From NCBI RefSeq assembly GCF_003664595.1, contig NZ_QXPZ01000019.1, forward strand, positions 1 through 64,000: a stretch of 64,000 bases of DNA, written 5' to 3'. Positions 45,939 through 55,148 of the stretch are shown here, in pieces (position 1 is the stretch's first letter; every line of letters starts with the position of its first letter). The DNA comes from Atopobacter sp. AH10. GTDB taxonomy: Bacteria > Bacillota > Bacilli > Lactobacillales > Aerococcaceae. A model generated the notes under the pieces. The model had not been told where the DNA came from and searched no databases. It was given only the letters and a program-made list of their open reading frames with translations. Both the position numbers and the translations under genes were made by a program.

Positions 45939-46835
45939 GTGACTAAACGCTTAATTAGTGCTAATGCGTCAGATATTATGAAGATGACTCCTGCAGAATT
46001 GAAACAAAGTATTCGTGCCAGTGAAGGACGGGTGGTTTTGACCGAAGTCGTTCCAGTAAGGCCAGCTTTTATAGGGGATATCACTCAAGCAGAAATAGCA
46101 GCAGCTTTTGGATCTGACATGATTTTATTAAATGGTGTTGATTTAATTGATCCTAAGATCTATGGTATAGATGATACAGAGCATTTTGTAGATGAGTTGC
46201 ACCAACTGGTCGGACGACCAATTGGGGTGAATTTAGAACCGGTTGACCCAAATGCTCATATGGCAGAAGAAAAACGTACGGTTTCAGAAGGACGTCAAGT
46301 TTCTGAAAAGACGGCTAAACTTTTACAAGAACATCATCTGGATTTTGTATGCATTACAGGTAATCCAGGTACAGGTGTGACCAACGAATTGATTAAAGAA
46401 TCTGTTGGGGTGATTAAAGAGCATTTTGATGGTTTAGTGATTGCAGGCAAGATGCATGGGGCAGGGGTAGCTGAACCGGTTGCGGATAAGAAGACATTAG
46501 AAGCCTTGATCGATGCTGGTGTGGATATCCTTCTCGTTCCAGCAGTTGGGACTGTTCCGGGATTTACTCAAGAAGATTTACAAAATGCTGTGCAGTATGC
46601 TCATGAGCGTGGCGCCTTGGTGATGACTGCTATTGGGACGAGCCAAGAGGGGGCTGATGTTGAGACTATTCGCCAAATTGCCTTGTATGGGAAAATCGCT
46701 GGCGTAGATATTCAACACATTGGGGATGCTGGCTATCATGGGATGGCTTTAGTAGAAAATATTTATGCCATGAGCAATACCATTCGTGGAATACGCCACA
46801 CCATTTCAAGAATTGCTAGATCCGTTAATCGATAA
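45939..46835 (+). CDS. PTS-associated conserved protein, DUF7916-like (function unknown)
   Basis: 298 aa soluble alpha/beta protein, probably a TIM barrel. Segments: ISANASDIMKMTPAELKQSI (near the N-terminus), VVLTEVVP, LLNGVDLIDPKIYG, LDFVCITGNPGTGVTN, VIAGKMHGAGVAEP and IQHIGDAGYHGMAL. I recall such proteins being encoded beside PTS operons and now listed as DUF7916; the reaction is unknown. GTG 45939 behind CGGAGGAAGAACA is preferred to ATG 45903, which lacks a site. Its last 46 codons are duplicated at 52125-52268. Confidence 0.6.
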   Translation: MTKRLISANASDIMKMTPAELKQSIRASEGRVVLTEVVPVRPAFIGDITQAEIAAAFGSDMILLNGVDLIDPKIYGIDDTEHFVDELHQLVGRPIGVNLEPVDPNAHMAEEKRTVSEGRQVSEKTAKLLQEHHLDFVCITGNPGTGVTNELIKESVGVIKEHFDGLVIAGKMHGAGVAEPVADKKTLEALIDAGVDILLVPAVGTVPGFTQEDLQNAVQYAHERGALVMTAIGTSQEGADVETIRQIALYGKIAGVDIQHIGDAGYHGMALVENIYAMSNTIRGIRHTISRIARSVNR

Positions 46836-46836
46836 A
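46692..46836 (+). repeat. 145-bp direct repeat, left copy
   Basis: Starts AAAATCGCTGGCGTAGATAT and ends GTTAATCGATAAA, covering the last codons and stop of the DUF7916-like gene. It matches 52125-52269 with one visible difference (ATGCCATGAG versus ATGCTATGAG). Confidence 0.95.
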
Positions 46837-46861
46837 TCATCATTATAGCAAGTAGATAAAG

Positions 46862-46898
46862 AGATCTTTCCAGTAAATATTCTGGGAAGATTTTTTTT
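46862..46898 (+). terminator. Rho-independent terminator after the DUF7916-like gene
   Basis: ATCTTTCCAG / CTGGGAAGAT stem with TAAATATT loop and T8. The sequence from 46899 to 47070 is A+T-rich with no gene. Confidence 0.85.
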
Positions 46899-47072
46899 AT
46901 CATAATTACTTACTGAGAGTGTCGTAGAATAGGTATAAATTAACTTTTCCTTTATTCTGATTATACTTATTTTAAATATGTAGTTCATTAAACGTAAAAA
47001 ACATCTATCAAAGAAAACAAAAAAGCTAGGGGTAATATTGAAATTAATAAGAAAATGCATAAAAAGGAACTT

Positions 47073-47110
47073 TGTAAGCGTTTGACAAGGTATCTAAAAA
47101 CGCTTATATT
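47073..47110 (+). promoter_or_regulatory. Promoter and inverted-repeat operator of the second lac-like cassette
   Basis: TTGACA at 47082-47087, 17-base spacer, TATATT at 47105-47110. AAGCGTTT (47076-47083) and AAACGCTT (47098-47105) form an inverted repeat that spans the spacer and touches both boxes, an ideal place for a repressor. A partial cre match (TGTAAGCG) lies at its left edge. Confidence 0.75.
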
Positions 47111-47167
47111 AACAATATCAAACAAAAAGGAACTGAAACGGACTTGCCGGTAAGGAGGAAGGTAAAA

Positions 47168-47476
47168 ATGGATAAAGAAGAAGTGGCAATGATTGGATTT
47201 CAAATAGTTGCTTATTCAGGTGAAGCAAGATCGAAATATATTGAGGCTATTCGTAACCTCAAAGAAGGAGGCTCAAAGGAAAAGACACTACAATTGATTT
47301 CAGAAGGAGATGAAAAACTGACCAAGGCGCATAACACACAAACAGAATTGCTAAGTCGTGAAGCTGATGGTGAAGAAATTGAGTTAGGATTTATTTTTGT
47401 TCATGGTCAAGATCATTTGATGACTACTGTTTTATTAAAGGATATGTTGGATTTTATAATGGATATTTATAAATAA
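47168..47476 (+). CDS. PTS lactose/cellobiose IIA component, second copy
   Basis: 102 aa LacF paralogue. Predicted phospho-histidine His79 in [13 protein letters not shown] 47168 follows AAGGAGGAAGGTAAAA; the frame opens further upstream at 47144 but that region contains the ribosome site. It differs substantially from the first LacF (26883), so it is an old paralogue or independent acquisition rather than a recent duplicate. First gene of the cassette bounded by 145-bp repeats. Confidence 0.92.
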   Translation: MDKEEVAMIGFQIVAYSGEARSKYIEAIRNLKEGGSKEKTLQLISEGDEKLTKAHNTQTELLSREADGEEIELGFIFVHGQDHLMTTVLLKDMLDFIMDIYK

Positions 47477-47511
47477 ATATCGAAAAATGAACAAGAAAGC
47501 AGGGAGATCTT

Positions 47512-49188
47512 ATGGAAAAATTAGTTGCTTATATCGAAAAAGCACAGCCTCTTTTTCAAAAAATATCGAGAAATAGATATCTCCAAGCAGTAAAAGATGG
47601 TTTTGTTCAAAATATGCCTGTTGTTTTATTTTCTAGTATTTTTATGTTACTCGCTAATATTCCGAATATTTGGGGATACCATTGGCCTAAAGATATTGAG
47701 GCTTTGCTATACAAGCCTTATACCTATACAATGGGATTTTTAGGCTTATTGGTAGCAGGTACAACTGCTAAAGCTTTAACGGACTCATTTAACAGAGATT
47801 TACCATTAAGTAATCAAATTAATTATATTTCTACAATGCTAGCATCTATATGTGGATTCATGTTACTTTCTGCTGATCCAGTAAAAGATGGTCTATCTAC
47901 AATGCACTTAGGATCATCTGGTTTGTTAGCTTCGTTTATATCTGCATTTATTTCTGTTAATGTCTATAACCTATTTATTAAGAACGAAGTCACTATTCGT
48001 ATGCCTGCTGAAGTTCCACCTAATATTGCACAAGCCTTTGTGGATATACTTCCATTTGGGGCTACTGTTCTTGTGGCACTAGGATTAGATCAATTGACTC
48101 GATTAGTTATCAAAGTGAATTTTGCACAAGCAGTTATTAATGTTTTTCAACCGCTTTTTACAGCGGCAGATGGCTATTCCGGTTTGGCTGTTATCGCTGG
48201 TGCTACAGCATTTTTCTGGTTCATTGGTATTCACGGACCTTCTATTGTAAATCCGCCTATTACCGCAATTATGTATGCTAATTTAGCTGCTAATTTGGCT
48301 CTTTATAAAAATGGGCAACATGTCAATCTTGCTTTAACAGGTCCTTTCTGTTCATTTATTGTTAATCTTGGGGGGACAGGGGCTACTTTTGTCGTACCTT
48401 ATATGTTTATGTTGCTGTCTAAATCAAAACGTAACAGGGCTGTGGGTAGGGCCGCTTTTATTCCTACATCTTTTTGTGTGAATGAACCGATATTGTTTGG
48501 GGCTCCACTAATTTTGAATCCAGTATTCTTTATTCCGTTCATTTTAACACCTATTGTGAACGCTTGCTTGTTTAAGTTTTTCGTTCAAACTTTAAGTATG
48601 AATGCCTTTGTTTATGAGCTACCTTGGCCAACTCCTGCTCCAATTGGATTGATTATGGGTACAGCTTTTTCAAAATTAGCCTTTGTTTTGGCACCCCTAT
48701 TACTTGTTGTAGATTTTATCATTTATTATCCATTCTTTAAGGTATATGATGATCAAATTTTGGAACAAGAACGCTCTAAAGCTGAAGAGTTGAAAGAAGG
48801 GGCAGAAATAGAACAAGTGCAAGAAGAAAAAGAAACACTCCTTAACGCAAGTGAAAGCTTAAATAAAGAAATTAATGTGTTGGTTTTATGTGCTGGTGGA
48901 GGAACAAGTGCTTTATTGCGTAACTCTTTAAGAAAAGCTGCGAAGAAATATGATGTTCCAATAAAAGCTTCTGCTGGATGTTATGGAGAACATCGAGATA
49001 TATTGAAAAACTTTGATTTAGTTATTTTAGCACCACAAGTTGCGTCGAATTATGTTGATTTAAAAGAAGATGCTGATAGGGTTGGTGTTAAAGTGGCAAA
49101 GACAGAAGGAGAACAATATATTGCCTTAACGAATAATCCTGAAGGAGCAATGCAATTTGTTATGGGGCAATTGAATAAAGAAGATTAG
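47512..49188 (+). CDS. PTS lactose/beta-galactoside IICB component, second copy
   Basis: 558 aa LacE paralogue. IIC shows [20 protein letters not shown] and [17 protein letters not shown]; the IIB domain carries Cys460 in [12 protein letters not shown]. The linker is short, giving the usual LacE length, unlike the 607-aa copy at 27200. It shares most structural motifs with that copy but uses more A/T codons. Substrate is a beta-galactoside or similar disaccharide by family and by the adjacent LacG-like hydrolase. Confidence 0.9.
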   Translation: MEKLVAYIEKAQPLFQKISRNRYLQAVKDGFVQNMPVVLFSSIFMLLANIPNIWGYHWPKDIEALLYKPYTYTMGFLGLLVAGTTAKALTDSFNRDLPLSNQINYISTMLASICGFMLLSADPVKDGLSTMHLGSSGLLASFISAFISVNVYNLFIKNEVTIRMPAEVPPNIAQAFVDILPFGATVLVALGLDQLTRLVIKVNFAQAVINVFQPLFTAADGYSGLAVIAGATAFFWFIGIHGPSIVNPPITAIMYANLAANLALYKNGQHVNLALTGPFCSFIVNLGGTGATFVVPYMFMLLSKSKRNRAVGRAAFIPTSFCVNEPILFGAPLILNPVFFIPFILTPIVNACLFKFFVQTLSMNAFVYELPWPTPAPIGLIMGTAFSKLAFVLAPLLLVVDFIIYYPFFKVYDDQILEQERSKAEELKEGAEIEQVQEEKETLLNASESLNKEINVLVLCAGGGTSALLRNSLRKAAKKYDVPIKASAGCYGEHRDILKNFDLVILAPQVASNYVDLKEDADRVGVKVAKTEGEQYIALTNNPEGAMQFVMGQLNKED

Positions 49189-49207
49189 TGTGTTGGAGAG
49201 GTGCTAA

Positions 49208-50623
<1,416 letters not shown>

Positions 50624-50683
50624 TGATAAGAACGGTAGGATAACGAATAAATACGTATAATCACAAGGAGGAGAGAATGGATT

Positions 50684-52123
50684 ATGAGCAAGAGCTCTTA
50701 TTTCCCAAAAGAATTTCTCTTTGGTAGTGCTGCGGCAGCTTATCATTTTGAAGGTGGATTTGGAAAAGATGGCAAAGGGGCTTCTGTAGCAGATGTGATT
50801 CCACATGCGCCATCTGAAGGGCGGACAACTGTTCCCGAAGACGGTAACTTAAAACATAGAGCTGTTGAATTTTATGAACGCTACAAAGATGATGTAAAAT
50901 TATTCGGTGAATTAGGTCTTAAAGCGTTTCGAACTTCAATTGCATGGACTAGGATATATCCAAAGGGAATAGAAGAAGAGCCGAATGAAAAAGGTCTGCA
51001 GTTTTATGATGATTTGTTTGATGCTTTACACGAACAAGGAATAGAACCTATCATTACAATCACTCATTCTGCTGAAATGCCCCTTTATTTAGCAGAACAT
51101 TATAATGGATTTGCTAACAAAAAGGTCATAGAGTTTTATCTTAAGTATGTGCGAACGGTTGTTAACCGTTATAAAGGTAAAGTAAAGTACTGGTTAACTT
51201 TTAACGAAGTTAATATTGTTGCTCACGAACCCTTTTTCCATGCGGGAGTTGCACAATATAAAGAGCCAGTTGATGATAACTTGAAATATCAAATTTTTCA
51301 TAATATGTTTGTGGCTAATTCTAAGGCTATACGAATAATTAAGGAGATTGAACCAGATGCAATGGTGGGTTGCACCACAACCATTGGACCGATATATCCA
51401 CTGACACCAAAACCGGAAGACGGATTGCAAGCTTATTTCGATATGAGAGAAATGCTTTTCCATATAGATGTACATGTCTTTGGAAAATATCCAGACTACA
51501 AGCTCAAAGAATTTAAGGAAAAAAAGCTGAAGCTAGACATAACAGACGAAGAGTTGCAAATAATAAAAGAGAATACTGTTGATTTTGTGGCGTACAGCTA
51601 CTACATGAGTGGGGTTTCTTCTTTTAATAGAAGTAATTCCAAAGTAAGGGATGTTAACATTATTAGTAAGATGTCCAATCCAGAATTGAAGAAGAATGAA
51701 TGGGGATGGACATACGACCCAGTGGGGTTGCGAACTATTTTAAACATCGTATGGGATCGTTATCGTCTACCAGAATTCATTGTAGAAAATGGAATTTCTA
51801 AGCCAGAAAATTTAGAAATAGGAATAAACGGGCAATTAACTGTTTACGATGATTATCGGATAGAAGGACTAAGAGACTACCTTCTGCAAATTAATGAAGC
51901 TATTCATGATGGAGTTCAGGTGATAGGGTATACGAACTGGGCTGTAATGGATTTTGTAAGTGGGTCAACAGGGACTATGCGAAAGCGTTGGGGTTTTATC
52001 TTTGTTGATTACTATGATGACAAAACAGGTAGTATGAAGCGATTCAAAAAGTTGAGCTTTGATTGGTATAGAAAAGTTATCGATAGCAATGGAGCATTCC
52101 TTTTTGAGGAAAAACAGTACTAA
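50684..52123 (+). CDS. GH1 6-phospho-beta-glucosidase (BglA/AscB-like)
   Basis: 479 aa GH1 of the phospho-glucosidase branch. Acid/base Glu175 (TFNEVNI), nucleophile Glu368 (VENGIS). The phosphate-site segment reads SGSTGTMRKRWGF, where Trp stands in place of the usual Tyr of KRYGF. HSAEMPLYLAEHYNG replaces the common HFEMP. These are two active-site departures that could mean a different sugar. ATG 50684 follows AAGGAGGAGAGAA. Last gene of the cassette; the right 145-bp repeat begins one base after its stop. Confidence 0.85.
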   Translation: MSKSSYFPKEFLFGSAAAAYHFEGGFGKDGKGASVADVIPHAPSEGRTTVPEDGNLKHRAVEFYERYKDDVKLFGELGLKAFRTSIAWTRIYPKGIEEEPNEKGLQFYDDLFDALHEQGIEPIITITHSAEMPLYLAEHYNGFANKKVIEFYLKYVRTVVNRYKGKVKYWLTFNEVNIVAHEPFFHAGVAQYKEPVDDNLKYQIFHNMFVANSKAIRIIKEIEPDAMVGCTTTIGPIYPLTPKPEDGLQAYFDMREMLFHIDVHVFGKYPDYKLKEFKEKKLKLDITDEELQIIKENTVDFVAYSYYMSGVSSFNRSNSKVRDVNIISKMSNPELKKNEWGWTYDPVGLRTILNIVWDRYRLPEFIVENGISKPENLEIGINGQLTVYDDYRIEGLRDYLLQINEAIHDGVQVIGYTNWAVMDFVSGSTGTMRKRWGFIFVDYYDDKTGSMKRFKKLSFDWYRKVIDSNGAFLFEEKQY

Positions 52124-52124
52124 T

Positions 52125-52269
52125 AAAATCGCTGGCGTAGATATTCAACACATTGGGGATGCTGGCTATCATGGGATGGCTTTAGTAGAAAATATTTATG
52201 CTATGAGCAATACCATTCGTGGAATACGCCACACCATTTCAAGAATTGCTAGATCCGTTAATCGATAAA
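52125..52269 (+). pseudogene. 145-bp direct repeat, right copy: 3' fragment of the DUF7916-like gene
   Basis: Carries the last 46 codons and stop of the 45939 gene, out of context. Left boundary is one base after the GH1 stop; right boundary diverges after GATAAA. The distance between copies is 5,288 bp. Confidence 0.93.
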
Positions 52270-52382
52270 ACATAGGAGTAAGATAAAACAAAAAGAGAAC
52301 TAGCTAGAGGATTTGAGTGTAGCTTTCTATATATACTTAGTTGTTGGTGAATGTAAGCACTGATGAATAGAAAATGCAGTCT

Positions 52383-52572
52383 GACCGAACTGAAGGAAAG
52401 AGTCCTTCATCGGAAGCAGCGTTAAAGGAAGTCAAGCGAATTACTTGCTGTGCCGAAAGGCTTACAGCAAGTTTGAGACTGACTAGCTGGGAGACCAAGG
52501 CTCCCAGCGGTCCCGCTGCAATTTTCCGATGAAGGCGACTCTTATCCGAAAGAATCGGTCATTTTTGTTTTT
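52383..52572 (+). ncRNA. Unidentified structured RNA with intrinsic terminator
   Basis: Four nested helices. Closing stem GACCGA (52383-52388) / TCGGTC (52555-52560) is followed by ATTTTTGTTTTT. Long stem GAGTCCTTCATCGGAAGCAG (52400-) pairs with CGCTGC..TTCCGATGAAGG..GACTC (52514-52541). Inside are two hairpins: ACTTGCTGTGCC-GAAA-GGCTTACAGCAAGT (52443-52472) and GCTGGGAG / CTCCCAGC (52486-52508). An alternative hairpin TGAAGGA / TCCTTCA (52391-52408) would break the long stem. No ORF inside and I cannot match it to a known riboswitch or RNA class. Confidence 0.7.
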
Positions 52573-52849
52573 CATATTACATGTGCAGACAATCGTCTGT
52601 CTATTTCACCAACAACAAAAAGTATAGAGTTTTTTTGTATCCAGATAAGTAAGTCTAAAAATATGATTAAAATGCTATAGAAAGAAAAGAGAATGAAATT
52701 TGTTGTTAACTTTAGAGAATAGCCAAATAAAAAATAGTATAAGGCATTTTTTAGAGAAATATTTCTTGATATTCTCACCAAAAGTCTTCTTGACAACTCA
52801 TAATTTAAAAGATAAGATGATGGAGAATTGCCCCTTTTAATGTAAAGGG
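52573..52849. other. A+T-rich gap
   Basis: No gene supported. A minus-strand open frame through 52579-52871 is Leu/Ile/Phe-rich with no ribosome site and is not believed. Confidence 0.4.
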
Positions 52850-53023
52850 ATGTCTTTTTATTCAATTCCAACTACAGACGACGATGATAGGGCGAGTAAG
52901 TGGCTCATTCGTACGATAGAGTTAGATTTTTCTCAAGAGAATCGAGGCGTTGATGGTATGGAGCAAGTTTTTGAGCTTACAGATGGACTAATCTTCAAAA
53001 ACTTGCCAAGAGAAGGGTTGTGA
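52850..53023 (+). CDS. Small ORF (57 aa) upstream of the EamA transporter
   Basis: ATG 52850 behind GTAAAGGG, ending TGA 53023, 13 bases before the transporter start and probably co-transcribed. The product is soluble and acidic: MSFYSIPTTDDDDRASKWLI at the start, then IELDFSQENRG and FELTDGLIFKNLPREG. The composition is protein-like but I recognise no family. It could be the C-terminal stump of a larger lost protein, as nothing upstream is open in this frame. Confidence 0.45.
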   Translation: MSFYSIPTTDDDDRASKWLIRTIELDFSQENRGVDGMEQVFELTDGLIFKNLPREGL

Positions 53024-53036
53024 AAGGAGTGTTGGT

Positions 53037-53897
53037 ATGCCAGATAAAACTAAGGGGATAATTGGCTTGTTTTGGGGTGCAGTTATTTGGGGTGGAGGTT
53101 ATATTGCAACGGCAGGAGCCTTGCAGTCCTTTGACACCTTGTCTTTTCTAGCTGTCCGATTTGGTTTAGCCAGTTTGATGATGTTTATCATTTTTTATAA
53201 GGATATTCGAAAAATGACCCTAGTAGAGCTAGAAATGGGCTTGCCTATAGGACTTGTTCTTTTCCTTGCTTTTGGTCTGCAGACTTACGCTTTGCGCTTT
53301 ACGACCGTCTCCAATAATTCTTTTTTGACCGCAACTAATGTGATTTTTACCCCCTATTTGGTTTGGCTTGTTTATAAAAAGAGACCTTCCATACGGATTT
53401 TTATAGCGAGTGTGATGACCTTAGTGGCGATAGGTTTCTTGACTTTAAAATCTGTCAGTTTTTCCTTTAATATCGGGGATTTTTATACTTTAGTCTGTGC
53501 GGTTCTCTTTTCTCTCCACTTGATCGTTTCAGTTAGGATGAGAAAGGTTAACGTGAAGATTACGACCTTTATCCAATTTTTGGTGGTTTCTATTTTGTCG
53601 ACGATAGCTTGTGCTTTGGTTGGTCCTAAAATTCAACCTTTAACCTGGATATCTGTGGGGTCTTTACTTTATTTAGTTTTCTTTTCAACGATTATTTGTT
53701 ACATGTTGCAAATGTATGGGATCAAGCATGTTAATCCTTCTATTATGTCTATCATTCTTTCTTTAGAAACGCTTTTTGCGACAATTTTAGGGGTCATCAT
53801 TTTAGGAGAACCATTTAATATGAGGATTGCCATTAGTTTAGTGATCTTACTTTTAGCCATTGCTCTGTCGTCTACTTCAGATACGGATGCTATTTAA
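53037..53897 (+). CDS. EamA/DMT-family transporter
   Basis: 286 aa with ten predicted helices in two EamA repeats. The N-terminal GLFWGAVIWGGGYIATAGAL and the C-terminal SIILSLETLFATILGVIILG are classic. Usually exports metabolites or amino acids; substrate not predictable. ATG 53037 follows AAAGGAGTGTTGGT. It stands alone apart from the small ORF before it, with a terminator 100 bases after. Confidence 0.9.
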   Translation: MPDKTKGIIGLFWGAVIWGGGYIATAGALQSFDTLSFLAVRFGLASLMMFIIFYKDIRKMTLVELEMGLPIGLVLFLAFGLQTYALRFTTVSNNSFLTATNVIFTPYLVWLVYKKRPSIRIFIASVMTLVAIGFLTLKSVSFSFNIGDFYTLVCAVLFSLHLIVSVRMRKVNVKITTFIQFLVVSILSTIACALVGPKIQPLTWISVGSLLYLVFFSTIICYMLQMYGIKHVNPSIMSIILSLETLFATILGVIILGEPFNMRIAISLVILLLAIALSSTSDTDAI

Positions 53898-53995
53898 ATT
53901 TTTCCTAGGTCTGATGAATAAGACGAGATCCTGCCGTTTACTTTGATATGGAGGCTAGTTAAGTCAAAAGTTGTTGAAAATAGTTTAAAAGTCAA

Positions 53996-54042
53996 CTCCT
54001 TAGAGAAGATAGGAAACATATCTTTTCTAAGGAGCTTTTTTT
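53996..54042 (+). terminator. Rho-independent terminator after the EamA gene
   Basis: CTCCTTAGAGAAGATA / TATCTTTTCTAAGGAG with GGAAACA loop and T7. Confidence 0.88.
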
Positions 54043-54190
54043 AGATAAAGGGCTAGGAGAATATGAACCATGCGATGTTTAAAGCTTAAGATAAAGACTG
54101 TAATTCTTGTTGATAGAACAATTTCAAAAGCAAACGAACATAAAACCCCTTGAAAATACGTTCGAAAATGTTAAAAGTTGTCCAAAAGTG

Positions 54191-54218
54191 TTGACAAGGA
54201 AATGGAAAGGCATATAAT
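54191..54218 (+). promoter_or_regulatory. Strong promoter of the Gat-type PTS operon
   Basis: Consensus TTGACA (54191-54196) and TATAAT (54213-54218), 16-base spacer. Upstream AAACGAACATAAAAC (about 54134-54148) resembles, in reverse, the TGTTTGTTT-type motifs near the LacR-like gene. Confidence 0.8.
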
Positions 54219-54261
54219 TATCAAGTGAAAGGAAGATAATAAAATGGAAGGAGGAAGATGA

Positions 54262-54765
54262 GTGACAGTAGAGAATTTATTTTCGAAGGAGACCATCTAC
54301 CATTTTAATGTGCCCGATATAGAAAGCGCTTTTAAATTGGTTAGTGAGGATTTAACAAAGAAGGGGCTGGTTAAAGAGGGCTTTTTAGAAAGCGTTTTAA
54401 ATAGAGAAAAGAATTATCCGACTGGCTTGGATATGAGTCCTGTGAATCCAGAATTCCCCAATATTGCAGTCCCCCATACAGAAAGTGAATATGTCAATTG
54501 TTGTAGAATTGTTCCTATTCGTTTAGAGCAAGCTATTGTGTTTCACAACATGATTAAACCATCTGAAACATTGGAAGTGAGCTATTTATTTATGATTTTG
54601 AATAATGATGGGGCGGTTCAATCCAACATTTTAGCTCAAATCATGGATTTCATTAATTCTTTATCCTTAGAAGAAGCGAAGAGCTTTTTCAAAGAGGAAG
54701 ATACTGATCTTATTTATAACTTTTTAATTCAAAAATTTGAGAAGAAGGGTGAGTCAAATGATTAA
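54262..54765 (+). CDS. gatA: PTS IIA component, galactitol/fructose type
   Basis: 167 aa cytoplasmic phosphocarrier; the active histidine is in NIAVPHTESEYV (His about 75). GTG 54262 follows GGAGGAAGATGA. It overlaps gatB. It is the first gene of an operon with IIB and IIC. In streptococci GatABC can import galactose as galactose-6-phosphate, which fits the LacAB genes 3 kb downstream; galactitol is the other option. Confidence 0.87.
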   Translation: MTVENLFSKETIYHFNVPDIESAFKLVSEDLTKKGLVKEGFLESVLNREKNYPTGLDMSPVNPEFPNIAVPHTESEYVNCCRIVPIRLEQAIVFHNMIKPSETLEVSYLFMILNNDGAVQSNILAQIMDFINSLSLEEAKSFFKEEDTDLIYNFLIQKFEKKGESND

Positions 54766-55063
54766 GATTTTAGCAGCTTGTGGCGCCGGGGTAAATTCTA
54801 GTCACCAAATCAAAACAGCTTTAGAAGAAGAAATGGGGAAACGTGGCCATCAAATTCATGTCGATGCGGTGATGATTAAAGATATTACAGAAGATATGAT
54901 GCAGCACTATGATATTTTCGCTCAAATCGCTGAAACAAAATTTGGCTTTGAGGTGAAAATTCCTATTGTTAATGCAGGTCCTATCTTGTACCGTATTCCT
55001 GCTATGGCGGAACCTGTTTACACGGAAATTGAAGCTATTATTAAAAAGCTAGAAGCAAAATAG
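54758..55063 (+). CDS. gatB: PTS galactitol-type IIB component
   Basis: 101 aa; phosphorylated Cys in MIKILAACGAGVNSSHQIK (Cys8). ATG 54758 overlaps the end of gatA by eight bases; an in-frame upstream start at 54737 lies deeper in gatA and is less likely. Its 3' flank carries a short duplication. Confidence 0.9.
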   Translation: MIKILAACGAGVNSSHQIKTALEEEMGKRGHQIHVDAVMIKDITEDMMQHYDIFAQIAETKFGFEVKIPIVNAGPILYRIPAMAEPVYTEIEAIIKKLEAK

Positions 55064-55068
55064 GGAAA

Positions 55069-55137
55069 TTGTTTCATATAAGCTAGTCATAAGCAAATTA
55101 ATTGAAGTATTTCATGTAAGCTAGTCATTAGAAAAAA
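55069..55137. repeat. 37-bp duplication between gatB and gatC
   Basis: TTTCATATAAGCTAGTCATA at about 55072 and TTTCATGTAAGCTAGTCATT at about 55109, each followed by an A-rich part, ending at the gatC ribosome site. Confidence 0.8.
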
Positions 55138-55148
55138 GGAGAGTAATT

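Noticed and set aside
52572..52871. 99-codon minus-strand hydrophobic frame
   Set aside because: No ribosome site, composition explained by A+T-rich DNA, and it overlaps the end of the structured RNA and the small plus-strand ORF.
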